A stretch of DNA of 64,000 nucleotides, taken from NCBI GenBank assembly GCA_026874595.1, contig CM049322.1, forward strand, positions 44,084,840 to 44,148,839, given 5' to 3'. The stretch is from Sipunculus nudus. Taxonomy: Eukaryota > Annelida > Sipuncula > Golfingiida > Sipunculidae. The position numbers and the translations under genes are program-made. Of this stretch, positions 10,110 through 23,136 are shown piece by piece. The notes beneath the pieces are model-generated. The model saw only the letters and a list, made by a program, of their open reading frames with translations, searched no databases and was not told the DNA's origin. Positions within the stretch are counted from its first letter, which is position 1, and each line of letters begins with the position of its first letter.

Positions 10110-13100
10110 GAATTAGAGTTCCTTATTATTTTCGAGTAGCTGTGTGTGCGTCCTGTCATATTTTGACTTTTTTTGCAATATTCATTCATCTAAGATATGT
10201 AGTGATTATGCAGCTAAAAGTTGTGCATGTGTAGCTTTATAAGTCGTAAAGCTGTGATGTACATGCAGCACAACACTGGACACAGTGAAGCGGTGGCGGG
10301 GGGGGGGGGGATTGTAGATATAATTTAAGCACTGAGGGACCTCTCCTCAAACTGTTTCTTTAGCATATCTTTTTGTTAATCATATTGGTTTTCCTGATTT
10401 TGAGTGCCCATATACCCTCATTATGCCGTTATCCGCTGAATTACACCTTAATTATAATCTATTCATCCCCCCTCTCTCTAACCAACATTGTGTCAGTCCC
10501 TGCATACGACATACATCTGGTCTTAATAAAATATGTCTGCCTTACCTCGGTATACAATGCTCTCAAGAAAATTTCCAACAAGAAGAGGGGTGCCTATTTT
10601 TGAATTAATGTGGTCACTGGTATCTCGTATTTGGGAATAAGCACTGCGTATAAAAATGCAGGAAATCTTGGTTTCAAAATGTCCAAAAACAACACGATTT
10701 AACTGACATCTGTCAGTTGTGCAATTAACTAATCAAGCTTATCATGCCAACTGTTGGATTGCTTCATACGATAAATATGCATTAAACACACATATGTATT
10801 TATATGTATAAAGCTGTATAAGTAAAAGAAGGCGAAAAACATGGTGGCTTATAAAGGAAATTCTGATGTCTATCAAATAAAGATGATCCCTTGAAAATCT
10901 ATTAAAAATAAGCCAAAATAATAATAAGTAATCCAACAATAACCACGTGTTTATATAATGGGTGGGGTTGCAAAAATAGCCCCCGGTCGTAATCGAAGCA
11001 CTTCCAGCATAGAAATTTGGTTTCAATTCAGAGAAACAAAGTTTATTAAATGACAAAAAAAAATCGCATTACTTCGTATGCTCCTACCAACATCAATTTG
11101 GGATCTTTCATAATTCACTGCCCGTCGTCCTCGTTTTGGGTTTATTTTTATTTGCATTACTACATGTGTATTATCACGCTACTCAAAAAAAAAGTAAAAG
11201 TTTCCCATCATAATTATCCCTGCACATGACTGTACATCTCAAGTTTACCTGGTTTATACGCGCTCACGCTTCTGTGTGTCCGTTTTCCCCAACAAGACTA
11301 GAGGCCCGTTGCTGCGCACATGCGAAAATCCGACAAGGAGAAATACCATGAAAGAAAAAAAAATCTCTTGAAAAATCTTGATTCTGAAGTGGCGGGGGTG
11401 CCCTGCGCGCTATGAAATTTTTTTATGTTACTGATCGCCCCCGGTGGAAGTAGTGTTCTACTTTGTTCAGGTGTAAGCAAACAGATTTTGAACGAAAAAT
11501 TGACATACACTGTAATAATAAGTCATTATCAAAATGTATACCTTAACTTTCACATATTAAGCATCAAATTGTTGTTACAATTCTTACTGGGTACTTTATA
11601 ATTTTTTTTTCTGTGAAATTTTATCTCAATAGCTCTAGATAATATGTTTAGATGTCGACACACACTTTCGAAATTATTTGGTAAGATTTCGAGATATTAT
11701 GTCGAAATCCCAAGACGTGATATCGATATCTCGACATATTTTATTTTGCGCGCATGTCTCAGCCAAAGTTAAAATCCATAGGATACACATAGGATATGTG
11801 TATGATTCTTGGTAGGTTACTCGACAAATTGAATTTTGATAAAGATGTCGCTTGGTAGCTACGACAACCTGACTCTGAAGCCAATGATGATTAGGCTATT
11901 AAGACAGCCGGTATGCTCCCTAATATCATGGGGCCAAAATGGGGCTAGTTGCTCGGGTATATGATTCCCTGATCGAATGAGGACGGTGAACAGTTCTAAG
12001 TTTTCTAATGTGAGTATTTTTTGTACGTTTATTGCACTCATCTATTAGTTTGCTTCAAGCACTTCTCAATAGCAAAAGGTGTTGCTCTTTGAAATTCATT
12101 TTTATGAAGTTTTGATTAGATTTATAAAAAATATCACATTTTGTATCTGTATTCTTTATATCTGTATTCTAAAGGACTCGTATTATTTCCTAATGTGGGA
12201 GGTCTTATGACATATTTTGCAGGTACGTTTTATTCAAAGCTTCACACCTACAAACACACCAGCACACTCCCATACACATCAACGAAAAGTATATAACAGT
12301 TATACCGCTTAGATAAGTTTCATTTAACAAAGTTGTTTCCTGCATTAGTATGATAATAATGATTATCATTCCTTATTGGATTCCATATAAACAGATACTG
12401 GGTATAGCTTGATTACACGTTTCTTTATTTTACGAAATCCATTCCTCGTACAATAAACAGTGGCCCTTTTGCCTTGCTTAGCAAGTGTATACATTGTGTA
12501 TCGTATTCAACCATACAAGTGCCATGGGCGAAAAACGTATCGAGTAAACAGAGTACACCCCATTCTTACCTTGCCGACTATAATGACCTACCATCCTAGT
12601 GACGGGATGCAATATTGACAGAGTCCATATTCGAATTCGAATATAATTTACCATCTCAATTCTGTGAACAAAAATGACACACATTAAGGTTTACGAAAGT
12701 AGCCATTTCCCTGTAGTATTGGGATGGTTCCGTAACATTTATTGCCTCCGCTGCATTTATCCGCTTTTTTTGCGTGTTTGTGCGTGTGCTCGTGTATAAA
12801 ATAACACGGGTTCACATTAACAGAATTTCATGATTTTTGTTCAGGAAATGAAGGAAAGATTAAGTAAGATTTTGCTTGGACCTGGCACTTGATCCTGATA
12901 TAGAGCGTTTTTAAAGAAGAATTACAACAGTACTATCACTTATAACTGAAAGAAACAATAAATATGATCATCTCTGACTGAAAGCTATAGCCACAATGGG
13001 CAGGGGGTATTTTTTGCCAGCAACCGCAATATTCTTAGGGTTGAGGGAGCGGGGGGGGGGGGGGGTAGGCAATAAAGGGTCGGAGCTTTTCTCATGTCTT

Positions 13101-13144
13101 AACTGTATATATGCCAAATATATTCACACACACAGGAAAACACC

Positions 13145-13177
<33 letters not shown>

Positions 13178-13178
13178 T
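13145..13178 (+). repeat. (CA)n-(TA)n microsatellite
   Basis: CA dinucleotides running directly into TA dinucleotides. Confidence 0.9.
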
Positions 13179-13255
13179 AGTTATATACTGTTTAAACTTA
13201 TAATTATAAAATAAAATTAAATGTATATATATTGTGTTTTTATATATAATTATAT

Positions 13256-13259
13256 ACAC

Positions 13260-13333
<74 letters not shown>
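13256..13333 (+). repeat. (CA)n-(TA)n microsatellite
   Basis: About 30 bp of CA followed by about 35 bp of TA; same CA-to-TA order as the tract 80 bp upstream. Confidence 0.9.
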
Positions 13334-13335
<2 letters not shown>

Positions 13336-14259
13336 TTTTGTGTTATATCTCTTTGTAGGGCAGAGAGCATAGATGAATACAGGACCGTTTAAAGTAAATT
13401 CTTACAATTTCAGTTGAGTCGAACATGATGTGGCTGTTAAATTGATTTCTGAATTCAACATACCATGACTTCAGCTAATCCATATTGCATCAGACTGTTG
13501 GCAAAAGAATAGCATATTGTTAAAAGTAAGCTAGCTATTTGCTAATACTCTTACATATACTGTTTATACTCGCATTCGGTCGGGCTCCGCAACCGCTTGC
13601 CGGCTAGCCACACGTAGTGCTGTCAGCGTCCTCAGATCATTTCACTTTCCATACAGGGGCCTTTCATGGTTTTACGATGAAAATATAACTTTTTTATTTA
13701 AACAAAAAAAAAAAAGCTTTACAACACGTTTATCTCGGTAGACGCATATAATTACCATGTAAACGCCACAGTCCTATAATAACTGTTTTCTTTTAAAGTC
13801 CTAACTATAAATAAGTATCCATAGCACTTCAGTTCAGGCGCCAAGCTAAAAGACATTGAAATTCGTACATTTCTATGTGCCGGAAAAAAATAATATGATG
13901 TCCGTAAACATCATATTATTAATTATTACGCTCATTGTATCAAGTCCGTAAGTTTTTTGTACGTATTTTATATATCAAGCAATTTTCAGTTAATAGATTG
14001 AACATCCTGTCTTCATAATCAGCCTGCGTGGTCATGTACTTGTGTTCATGGTAAGGCAGCTTATTCCGCAGGACGATAAATAAACACACACATACACACA
14101 TATATATATATATAGTGAAACCTTTCTAAACCGGACAGCCAAAGAACTGACATATTTTTATCCTTAATTACCTGATCTTCTTATTATGCAGGTTTGCAAT
14201 TAAATGTCATTTAAAAAACAAACATATCAGAATATGTTTTAATTACCATGCTTTGTCAT

Positions 14260-14695
14260 TCACATATATACAGCGCGAGGTTAATTTCCTCATTTTGACT
14301 CCTGCAGCAGAATCATTGTTTCGCTGGCAGATGTTCGGTTTTTCGTTTTAGAACAGTCGCAACGTGCGTCTTTCTGCGCCAAAGCTGTTTTCCAAGTGCT
14401 CACCATTCTAAGGAGTTCCACTAATGTGTATGAGCGTAATGTTCTCCAACAGCGTGAGCTCACCCCCCCCCCACTTGGAGAACGGGTGGAGTACTGGTGG
14501 CATTTCCCAGTAGTATTGCGTCGTTCGTTTGCAATAATCTCAGTGACGGTGACAGTGCACAGAACACAATGGTTTAAATGGCACCAATTTATTTCAATGC
14601 ATTGGTATTGTAAAAGTTTTTGATGTTAAATAAATTTCTATGATAAATGGGTGTGTTGAGTTTCTTTTATTCCATGAAGAAAGGTTAAGCCGGAC
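14260..14695 (-). repeat. Arm 2 of a 0.4-kb inverted repeat pair
   Basis: Opposite-orientation partner of 9245-9610. It ends next to the (TA)n tract at 14705 and just before the LINE. The short frame at 14396-14623 inside it is not kept in the partner. Confidence 0.7.
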
Positions 14696-14703
14696 TGTCG
14701 ACC

Positions 14704-14704
<1 letters not shown>

Positions 14705-14754
<50 letters not shown>
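14705..14754 (+). repeat. (TA)n microsatellite at the 5' edge of the LINE
   Basis: About 25 TA units abutting the truncated 5' end of the LINE remnant. Confidence 0.9.
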
Positions 14755-14755
<1 letters not shown>

Positions 14756-14758
<3 letters not shown>

Positions 14759-17690
14759 TAATAGAAGCATAGCTGTACTTTTTAATTCGGGTTTGGATAT
14801 GAAAATAGCAGGATGTGTAAAGACAATGTAGGTAGATTACTTTTTTCCAGAAACTTCAATTCCAGACCATATTATTTATTTGTGCAAAATCTATGCACCA
14901 AACCTTGAAAGCAAACCAGTTATTTTCTTTTGGAGAATTTGAGATACATTAGTACATTATGGGATAACACAGGACATGCATTTGATTTTAGAAGAAGATT
15001 TCAATATTGTTTTAGATTACATTGATAGATGCTGTGGTAGAAAAAAATTGTTCGAGCTGAACCAGTTGATGATCTGAAATATATAATATCAGAGTGGACA
15101 CATTTTTTGCAAGCTAATATTTATAAAAGTAAGAATTCGGAAAATAAATTCTCTCTAGGCTCTATATATTTTTTAGACAGTTCGACCATAATAAAACTGA
15201 AAACTGAAAAAAAGAGTTATGTGAGGGACCAATAAAATGAAAAGAATGTGAAAAAATAATTAAAAATTTTAATAATAATAAATCTCCGGGAAATAGTAGG
15301 TTAACTTTAGAATTTTATAAATATTTTTGGAACAAAATAGGTCTTTTAGTTATTAACTCGCTTAATAAATCCCTTCAGTTGGGTGAACTGTTTCCCTCTC
15401 AAAGGCAGTCTGTGATGATACTTATTGACAAAAAAGGTAAAGATAGGATATTAATAAAAGAACTGGAGACCTATTTCTCTTCTAAATGATGGCTATAAAT
15501 TTGCATCTAAGGTTAATGCAGAAAAAATAAAGAAAATTTTACCTTCAATTATTAGTACTGATCAACATGGATTTATTAAAGGCAGATATATAGGGGAATC
15601 ATTAAGCCCAGTTTATACAATAGAATACCTTAAGATAATAGATCAACAAGGGATACTTTTCAGTGTGGATTTTTAAAAAGCTTTTGATTCATTGGAATGG
15701 AGTTATATGACAGAGGTTTTGAAACAAAACAAAATATTATCATGGGTCAGACTTTTTTTATACTAAGATAAGTTTATGTATAATGTCTACTCCTCAGGTT
15801 AAATCTTAGTAGAGATAGGAGTGCGTCAAGGAGACCCACTCTCCCCATACTTATTTATTATTTGTATTAAAATATTAGCAGAGAAAATACGCCAGAACTC
15901 AAGGAATCCCTTAACATAACTATACTAGTTGTGTACTTTGCACAGATGACTTAACAGTTCTAATCAAAGACGAAAATTAAGCCATTAAACACATGAAGTT
16001 ATTATCATCATTCTCAAAAATATCTAGTCTTAAAGCAAATGAAGAAAAATCGGAAGCAATGCAGATAGTTTCAGAACTAAATTCTAAATTTACCTCTATC
16101 GAATTTGAAAGTGTATAAAACTTGTTGGTGTTTATATAACAAAAATGAAAAATATATGGCTGAAAAGAATATTAAAACAGAGTCTGTACATGTGGCGGCT
16201 CAGATATTTGACTTTGAGTGGACGAATTTTTATTACAAAAGTCACTTGGATATTCAACATTTCAATATTTTGCTTTAGTCATTGACATACCAAATATTTA
16301 CATAAGGGAAATAGAAAGAGAGTTATTTAAATTTATATGGAATACGAAAAGATAGGGACAAAAAAAAAGAACATTAAAGGAAAATTATGACAATGGAGTT
16401 TAGAAGATGATAAATGTGCAATGTATGATAGATGCACAAAAAAGTTATGTGGATAAAGCTGCATGTGTACTGTGGGTGTAAACAATGGAGGGAAGTGTAA
16501 ATTTGATTTTTAAAAGATATGGTAGATTGTAATTTTTCATCAATTGTAATCATATAGTAGCCAGACTACAAAATTTGTAAACATTTTTTTTTATTTATTG
16601 GAGGTATGGGAGGCTATATGTCTTAGAACAGGTAGTGAACTAGTGTGAAATAATAGAAATATAATGGTAACCGGAAAAACTGTATATAATCAAAATTTTT
16701 TTAAAGCAGGTTTAAGTATATTATAGATTTGGTGGATCAAGATAAGAATATTATCCCCTTTTCTGTATGGATAAAAAGAGGTTGTAAAACTAAATGGTAT
16801 ATACTTTGGAGAAGCATTATCTCTCAGACAAAGAATATGATAAGCCAGTTTGACACACACAAATATTCAAAATATGGAAAACATAACCTATTTTGTTAAA
16901 TTCAGATATAAGTGCTAAAATTATTTACTAAAACCTGCTGAGGGAAAAACCAATAGAAAAGAGCGCTGAGTCAAGATACATAGCAAAATGCATAACATTG
17001 CAGATGAGCAGTGAAGAATATATATTAATTGCTAAGGACACTCACAAGAGAAAAAAAAAATTCAAGAATGACAATATAGAATTGTTCATATGGTATTGAC
17101 CTTAAATGACTGGCTGTATAAATGCAAAACAGTAGAAACTGACCAATGTTCTTTTTGTAAAGGGGAAGAGGAAAATTTAGAACATTTCTTAAACAATTGT
17201 GGAATTAGTAAAACCTTTTGGCGTGAAGTTGACACATGTGAAATTTTTCCTTTTATATAAGTTGGGCGGAATGCATTGACAATGTTATATTGGGAATAGC
17301 AGAAGAAAGTAATTTAAGAAAACTGGAAAACACTGCATTATTTATAGGGAAAAATAACTGTATTATTGTAGATTTTGTAATGTTAATGTTTATTTACAGA
17401 TTGAAAAAGTACCATAATGATGAGAGAGAAATTGCAGAAAAACAGGGACGTTTGACAGAATTTCAAGAAACCTGGAAATATTATGAATTTGATTTGATTT
17501 GAAACTTATCCACTTTAATGAATTATATCTTCATGCTCATCATAAGTTGATACATATGAAAATGCTCTATCTCGTGTATGTGTAACACTTTGTTATGTTC
17601 GTTATTTGTTCTATTGTATTTGTATGCTGTCATTTTTTTGTATATTTTTATTTGTATAATTAAAAATGAAATAATAAAAGATAAAGTAAT
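14756..17690 (+). pseudogene. 5'-truncated, inactivated non-LTR retrotransposon (L1/Tx1-like ORF2)
   Basis: Reading across frames gives pieces of an ORF2-type protein in the right order: endonuclease fragments (SIAVLFNSG near 14760, KIYAPN near 14885, then a degenerate EDFN-like block near 14995), reverse transcriptase blocks HGFIKGRYIGESL near 15567, VDF-stop-KAFDSLEW near 15665-15702, [14 protein letters not shown] near 15818, and the catalytic Y-x-DD region at 15935-15965, read as CTDD with a shifted base. A C-terminal CSFC...EHF...C cluster lies near 17146-17210, and the last 70 codons remain open (17290-17502). Stops and frameshifts are numerous, including TAA at 15674-15676 within the catalytic block, so it is dead. 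The 5' end starts at the (TA)n tract; the 3' end is an A-rich AATAAAAGATAAAG stretch near 17670. Clade assignment is from recalled motif style and not certain. Confidence 0.85.
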
Positions 17691-17917
17691 ATAAATTGAT
17701 TCTGTATAACTGTATACTATAAGTCTAATAATATATTATTATATATGTCTATAATACTATACAATAATTCTGAAGTACTATATTATAATTCCTTAAAACT
17801 CTCTAGTTTTTCTGTATTACTCTATAGTAATTACATAGTCCACTGTAAAATTGTTCTACAGTACTATATGGTAGTATTTAGTTATTCTCCAAAACTGAAT
17901 ATTAATGCTATAGTTCT

Positions 17918-18115
17918 TTTTTGGTGGAGGTAACGGCTCTATTTTTTAATGCTAACCTATCTAATTTTTAACCTAAGTATGTACATCTGCAGAGTTTCCA
18001 TTTTGGTTATGGACTACTTGACAGGGATAGCACTCGCTTCCTATCATTTTTAGTTTATATCCTGATATTACCCAGACCCGGTGTCTACTGCACCTGCGGG
18101 TCGTGCGTACTTACT
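17918..18115 (-). mobile_element. 5'-truncated SINE family B copy
   Basis: Reverse-strand match to the 3' half of the SINE at 23137-23561: GGTGGAGGTAACGGC, TAATGCTAACCTATC, GCAGAGTTTCCATTT, GACTACTTGACAGGG and CCCGGTGTCTAC all align in order. The tRNA-like head is missing. Confidence 0.75.
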
Positions 18116-19454
18116 TATATGTGAGTCTTACCAATTTCATAGTACGCATATGGAACGCTACAGCTGTTCTCCAGTACCCTAAAGTAATTAAATGGTACAT
18201 GAAAGGAATTATACAAACCTATAAATAATTCCATAGTACTGTATAATAATTCATGGTACCCTACAGTAATTATATGCTATATTCTGTTTTAATATTATTT
18301 AAACCATGTCAGTTATCTCGACATCTAAGGGATTCACGGTAAAATCATTTTGAAAACCATATGAAATATTGCTGTTACCTATTTTCTAAGGACTTCGGAG
18401 GATAAAACATGATTTTGAGCACTTTGGAAGTATACCCCTTTTTCACGGTTTTGACTGTTTTGACTAATCCGATTATTGAGGCCTATCGAACAAATGACAA
18501 GGGATAGAACATGTAATATTTTGACATAAAAAAAACACATGTGAACTACAAAAAAAAAAACAAAAACATATTGACTTATATCGCTGAATATAATTTTATA
18601 ATAATGGTTTCTAAAGTTATACGAATCAACCGCTTTCTCTTGTCGAATCAGTATGTATAATGAATTAAGGAATAATAACTTAGTAGTGTACATAAATAAG
18701 TTTTTAAAGATTTGTAAATACTACTGCGAATTATAAATAATCTCAGCCATACTGTACAATGTTCCTTTTTATGTTACTGTTAGATATACGAAGGAACATG
18801 ATGTTACATGTAACTTTTGGGGTAATGCATGAAGTAGTACAGGTTGTCATATGATTTGCTGGGGAGGGTTTGGTTCCATTGGTTTCTTAGTTGTTAGCTA
18901 GTATGGGGTATCTTTTCTTTGGCTGATAATGAATAAAGAAGTTAGACTGTCAAATCTAGAGTTGTTAATTGTGTCATATTTGATGCAATCCATATCATTC
19001 CTGTATGATAGTTCTATATTAAATTATTAAATTTTAATAATGCCTTGTACCTATTTTGGAGAATATATAATGAAACTAATGAGAAATCTGAACGAACAAA
19101 ATGGATGTGTCCCTGAATGAATCCAAAATATTTAATATAGAACCACCAGGTGTATGGGACCATACCTTTTTCCAGTTCAACATTCACCGCTCGATCAATT
19201 TAACCTGAAACCAATTTAAACCTAAATATTTTACATTATCTGAAAACACATGATCTATGTGAAAAGAAACGGCGTATAGAGTTTTAAGGTCCATCCTGAC
19301 AGACCTCTCCTTTCATCCCCCCCCCTCCCACCCATGCACCCGCCGTCCGGACCCACCAACCCGCCGGGTCTAACTAAGCCGCTTAACCGCTCGGTGAAAT
19401 CTGAATTTCGTGATCCTCTATCAAACAACGGTTCATTATCATTATTAGTTGTAT

Positions 19455-19926
19455 TTTCTAGATCACGAGACAATACACAGTAATTAGATCCGGGACTTAT
19501 ACTTTTATATCATAAACGATCGCGATCTTTATTAATACTATCGGCAGGTGGCAAGGGAAATGGAATCGATATGTTGCAGGTGTTAATTAATTTGCTATTC
19601 ATTGCGTCATCGATCATATACAACGAAACGATGATGAAATACCACTATATTTTGTTCATATTGAATGGGTGTTGTTTACAGATGCCTCATCATAGGTTAT
19701 ATGGTTTCATCTGTGGCTCCAATACACTTATTGGTGCCGAATAGGTCGCGCCTTATCATATACACACAACCTAATCATTATCATATTTGGCTTGCCACAT
19801 TGTTTGCTCTCAGGTCAAGTGATTTACTGGCCAAGAGGCACTCTACTTTAGTCAGGTGATACGTGTATGTGTTACGCTTCTATACATGATTGATAACATA
19901 AGTAATGAACAATGAAAAAAAGAAAC

Positions 19927-19996
<70 letters not shown>

Positions 19997-20015
19997 AAAA
20001 TGGCTCACTGTCGGG
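19455..20015 (+). repeat. Four-copy dispersed repeat, copy A
   Basis: Shared blocks: CTAGATCACGAGACAAT, the tract around TAGGTCGCGCCTTATCATATACACAC with ATCATATTTGGCTTG, and a TCACTG-containing edge near 20003. Same orientation as 21430-21960; opposite to 35005-35430 and 38400-39010. A long TA tract (19927-19989) sits within it. Family unknown; no coding capacity. Confidence 0.65.
19927..19989 (+). repeat. (TA)n microsatellite with TTTATA interruptions
   Basis: About 60 bp of TA with two TTTATA interruptions. Confidence 0.9.
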
Positions 20016-20227
20016 AATTACAATGAAAATTAGAACCAGTGCTTTTTTTTTACATTAAAAACTCTAATTCTCCTTCAACAACTACTTATACAGCCAAATC
20101 TATTTTTACCGTTACTTCTTCAACCAAAAGACTAGAATATTTTTATTACTGCTGCAGCTACTAATACTTCTACTATACGACTACTGCTACTATTACTAAA
20201 ACTTCCACAGCTAATGCTAAAACTCAT

Positions 20228-20229
<2 letters not shown>

Positions 20230-20287
<58 letters not shown>
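20230..20287 (+). repeat. (AAT)n microsatellite
   Basis: About 19 AAT triplets, followed by 300 bp of low-complexity A/T sequence. Confidence 0.9.
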
Positions 20288-20672
20288 TATAATAATATCA
20301 TTATTATTGATTTATAATTTTTATTATTCTAATTATTAATTTTATAATTATCATTATAAGTATTATTATTTTTACCAGTATCCTTATTATGATTTTATTA
20401 TTATCACTTAAGGGTGTATAATATATTTAATAATATATGATATATGTTTTATTATTTTAATTATTAATTTTATAAATTTCATTATAAGAAATTATATTTT
20501 TACCAATTATCCTTATTATAATTATTATAATTTTTATAATTATCATTTTAAGGATCAACAATAAAATTATATTAGAACAGAAAATTGAAAGGAATGATAA
20601 CTTTAGTACAATATTACAGAGCATCATTTTGTTTACTATCAAGACCTTATTTAACTATAATGTGACTAAATA

Positions 20673-20934
20673 CAGTGAAACCTCGTTGTGTCGAACTCGC
20701 TTAAGTAGAATACCCCGCTTATGTCGAAGTAACAGACTCGATATTTCGGATATCTCTAGTTAAATTATAACGAAATAAAACACGCTTTTCTCGAACCTCG
20801 GATGTGTCGAAGTAACAGACTCGATATTTCGGATATCTCTAGTTAAATTATAACGAAATAAAACACGCTTTTGTCGAACCTCGGATGTGTCGAAATATTC
20901 TGTTGGTCCCTTCGACACAACGAGGTTTCACAGT
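20673..20934 (+). mobile_element. Small pogo/Tigger-type MITE with internal 83-bp duplication
   Basis: Begins TA|CAGTGAAACCTCGTTGTG and ends with the reverse complement, CACAACGAGGTTTCAC, whose final bases are altered (CAGTG instead of CTGTA). Its first 60 bp match the subterminal region of the larger element at 30358-31447, so the two belong to one family. Inside are two tandem copies of an 83-bp unit at 20722-20804 and 20805-20887. No transposase. Confidence 0.8.
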
Positions 20935-21202
20935 GGGTAAAATGTAAATGTTCAATGCCAACGAGTCAGCCTGTATTTTAAAGCTCAATTTCTATATTTT
21001 ATCGGCAATATTCCCGTTCAAACAACAGTTATTATTATTTGTAGTATTATTATTCGTATTTGTTTATTTTGTTATTATTAGATATTATTAGTAGTAGTTA
21101 ATGTATTTTTGTTATATTCATGAATACTTTATTGTGTGGGTAAAAATTCAAATGATATTATCATAAACTGCTATTATATTTATAAAAAAACCTACAAACC
21201 CC

Positions 21203-21205
<3 letters not shown>

Positions 21206-21279
<74 letters not shown>
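21206..21279 (+). repeat. (AT)n-(TG)n microsatellite
   Basis: About 65 bp of AT dinucleotides then four TG. Confidence 0.9.
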
Positions 21280-21429
21280 TTCTCTAGAATCAATTTGCAC
21301 TATTTTGTATGGCAAAACAATGTTTACAGATATAACGATTGATTAGTAAAGTTGAAATTATTGCAACACAATATTAATGGTAATTCCTGAAGTTTGAAAA
21401 AAAAACAGGAAACTTATCATCGTTCCTTC

Positions 21430-21960
21430 TATATTTTAGAACACGAGACAATATATAATAACCTGCTCAAGGGAACCAAAGGTATCGTTACATGTGAATA
21501 TGATTTACGATAGTTAGGTATTCTCTCGACAGGGGTCAGTCGCGTGCCTATCTTACAAACAGGAATAAGTATATTCCAGATATTATGCGATGCAGTTATT
21601 TTTGTGTCATTTCAATAGTCAAATACTAAAATAACACGATGAAAGTTCACACATAATTTGTCTCTGTAAAACTAAGGGATGATGTAAACGTGCTTCATCA
21701 AGTGTAAATCGTTTCAACTGTTGTTTCTATACACGCATTAGTGCCGCAAAGGTCGCGCATTACCATATACACACGACCTGAGCATTATCATATTTGTCTT
21801 GGCACTTCACGGTGTTTGCGTCCAGATCACGTGGCACTTGAGGTTATTGGACACTTCACAGTAGCGAGATTACACAGCTGTTGTACTTGATACGTTTATC
21901 CATGACTCACAGTACAAACAATAAAACTGTATGAATAATGAACGGTTCACTGTGGTGATA
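21430..21960 (+). repeat. Four-copy dispersed repeat, copy B
   Basis: Direct copy of 19455-20015 about 2 kb further on, with AGAACACGAGACAATATAT, GTGCCGCAAAGGTCGCG, CATATACACACGACCTGAGC, and GGTTCACTG near 21941. Homology to the inverted copy C continues to about 22110 (TTTTATTACAATGAAG, CTACAGCCAGGCTACT). Confidence 0.7.
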
Positions 21961-22856
21961 ATCAGTAGAGAAAGATACAATGTGAAGCAGATTAATCAGT
22001 TTTATTACAATGAAGACACTTAAAGTACAAATTTTACTACAGCCAGGCTACTCTTAATATTAGTACCACTAAAACAACAACAACTACAAACACTGCTGCT
22101 ACTTGCATAAATAATATCAGCGGTACTTATTACATAAACGTAATGATTCTGTCAATAATAATGCTATTAATAATAATAATAGTAATTGTAATATTAATTA
22201 TAACTAAGTGCTGGTAGAAAGGTCATGATATTAAAAGTGAGTAGTAATAGCAGCATAAATGTTGCTGTTGCTTCTGTTATTCTTATGACCCCTTTAACAG
22301 AAACTGAATAGAATCAATAATTAATAGGAAACAGAAAAGTGATAATCTAACCACATTAGCGAAGTTATGTCAGTCATAATACCAAATGTTTGGTTTTCAC
22401 ACATTTTCACCTTAAAAGTTAAAAGTAAACTGTTGCTTTTCGAATTACTCTATATGATTTATTATAATTTTAATTGGAGAGCCGGTGCAAGGAAACAATA
22501 CTTATTACCCCTAAAACTGCCACTTCTTTAAGTGGTTGTGTGGTTGCTCAAAGTCACAAGCCACAAGGCAGCGTTTGTATCAGTTTAAAGTGCATTACAA
22601 TATATGACACCTTTAACCTGGTAATGTATGTCAAATAAGTTAAACGTCGGTTAACAAAAGTTGATTCAATTTATTCTATTGAATGATTAACGTTATGTCG
22701 AGCAAAAATATCATAATTCGTTACAAATTTTTTGATGTCATATAAGTCAATCGTAATATAGTGTTTGTTTTCATGTGATCTAAAAGGGTGCAAAGCAAAT
22801 AGGACGCGTCCCAAGTGTAACACTCATGTAAAAACGATATATATATAAATATATAC

Positions 22857-22860
<4 letters not shown>

Positions 22861-22908
<48 letters not shown>
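22861..22908 (+). repeat. (TA)n microsatellite
   Basis: 48 bp of TA at the point where duplication copy 2 leaves homology with copy 1. Confidence 0.9.
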
Positions 22909-22910
<2 letters not shown>

Positions 22911-23136
22911 CAGATGGATACCTCAATTACTTCCATGTGTGGGTTAAGCTACTCACGGCCTGGGTCAGTGTGTCTTGACATGTACACGTCATTGGTAGCT
23001 GCTTCCCGAATTAATCATTCACAACACGATGAAACACCATGGTAACAGTGATATCTTAACAACAATATGTCAAGATATTTGGTTAACTCGTTATCATTAT
23101 AAGGTTAGTCAGACAGTAAGGCCACGCAGCAGTAAC

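Larger units (their letters stand above)
9611..14259. other. Gene-free stretch with microsatellites
   Basis: No convincing gene on either strand. Contents: (TA)n and TACATA repeats at 10037-10109, poly-G near 10297-10310 and 13050-13066, (CA)n/(TA)n tracts at 13145-13178 and 13256-13333, a 13-bp perfect hairpin at 13889-13920, and AGTGAAACCTTTC at 14115, which resembles the end of a pogo-type element but has no visible partner. Confidence 0.5.
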
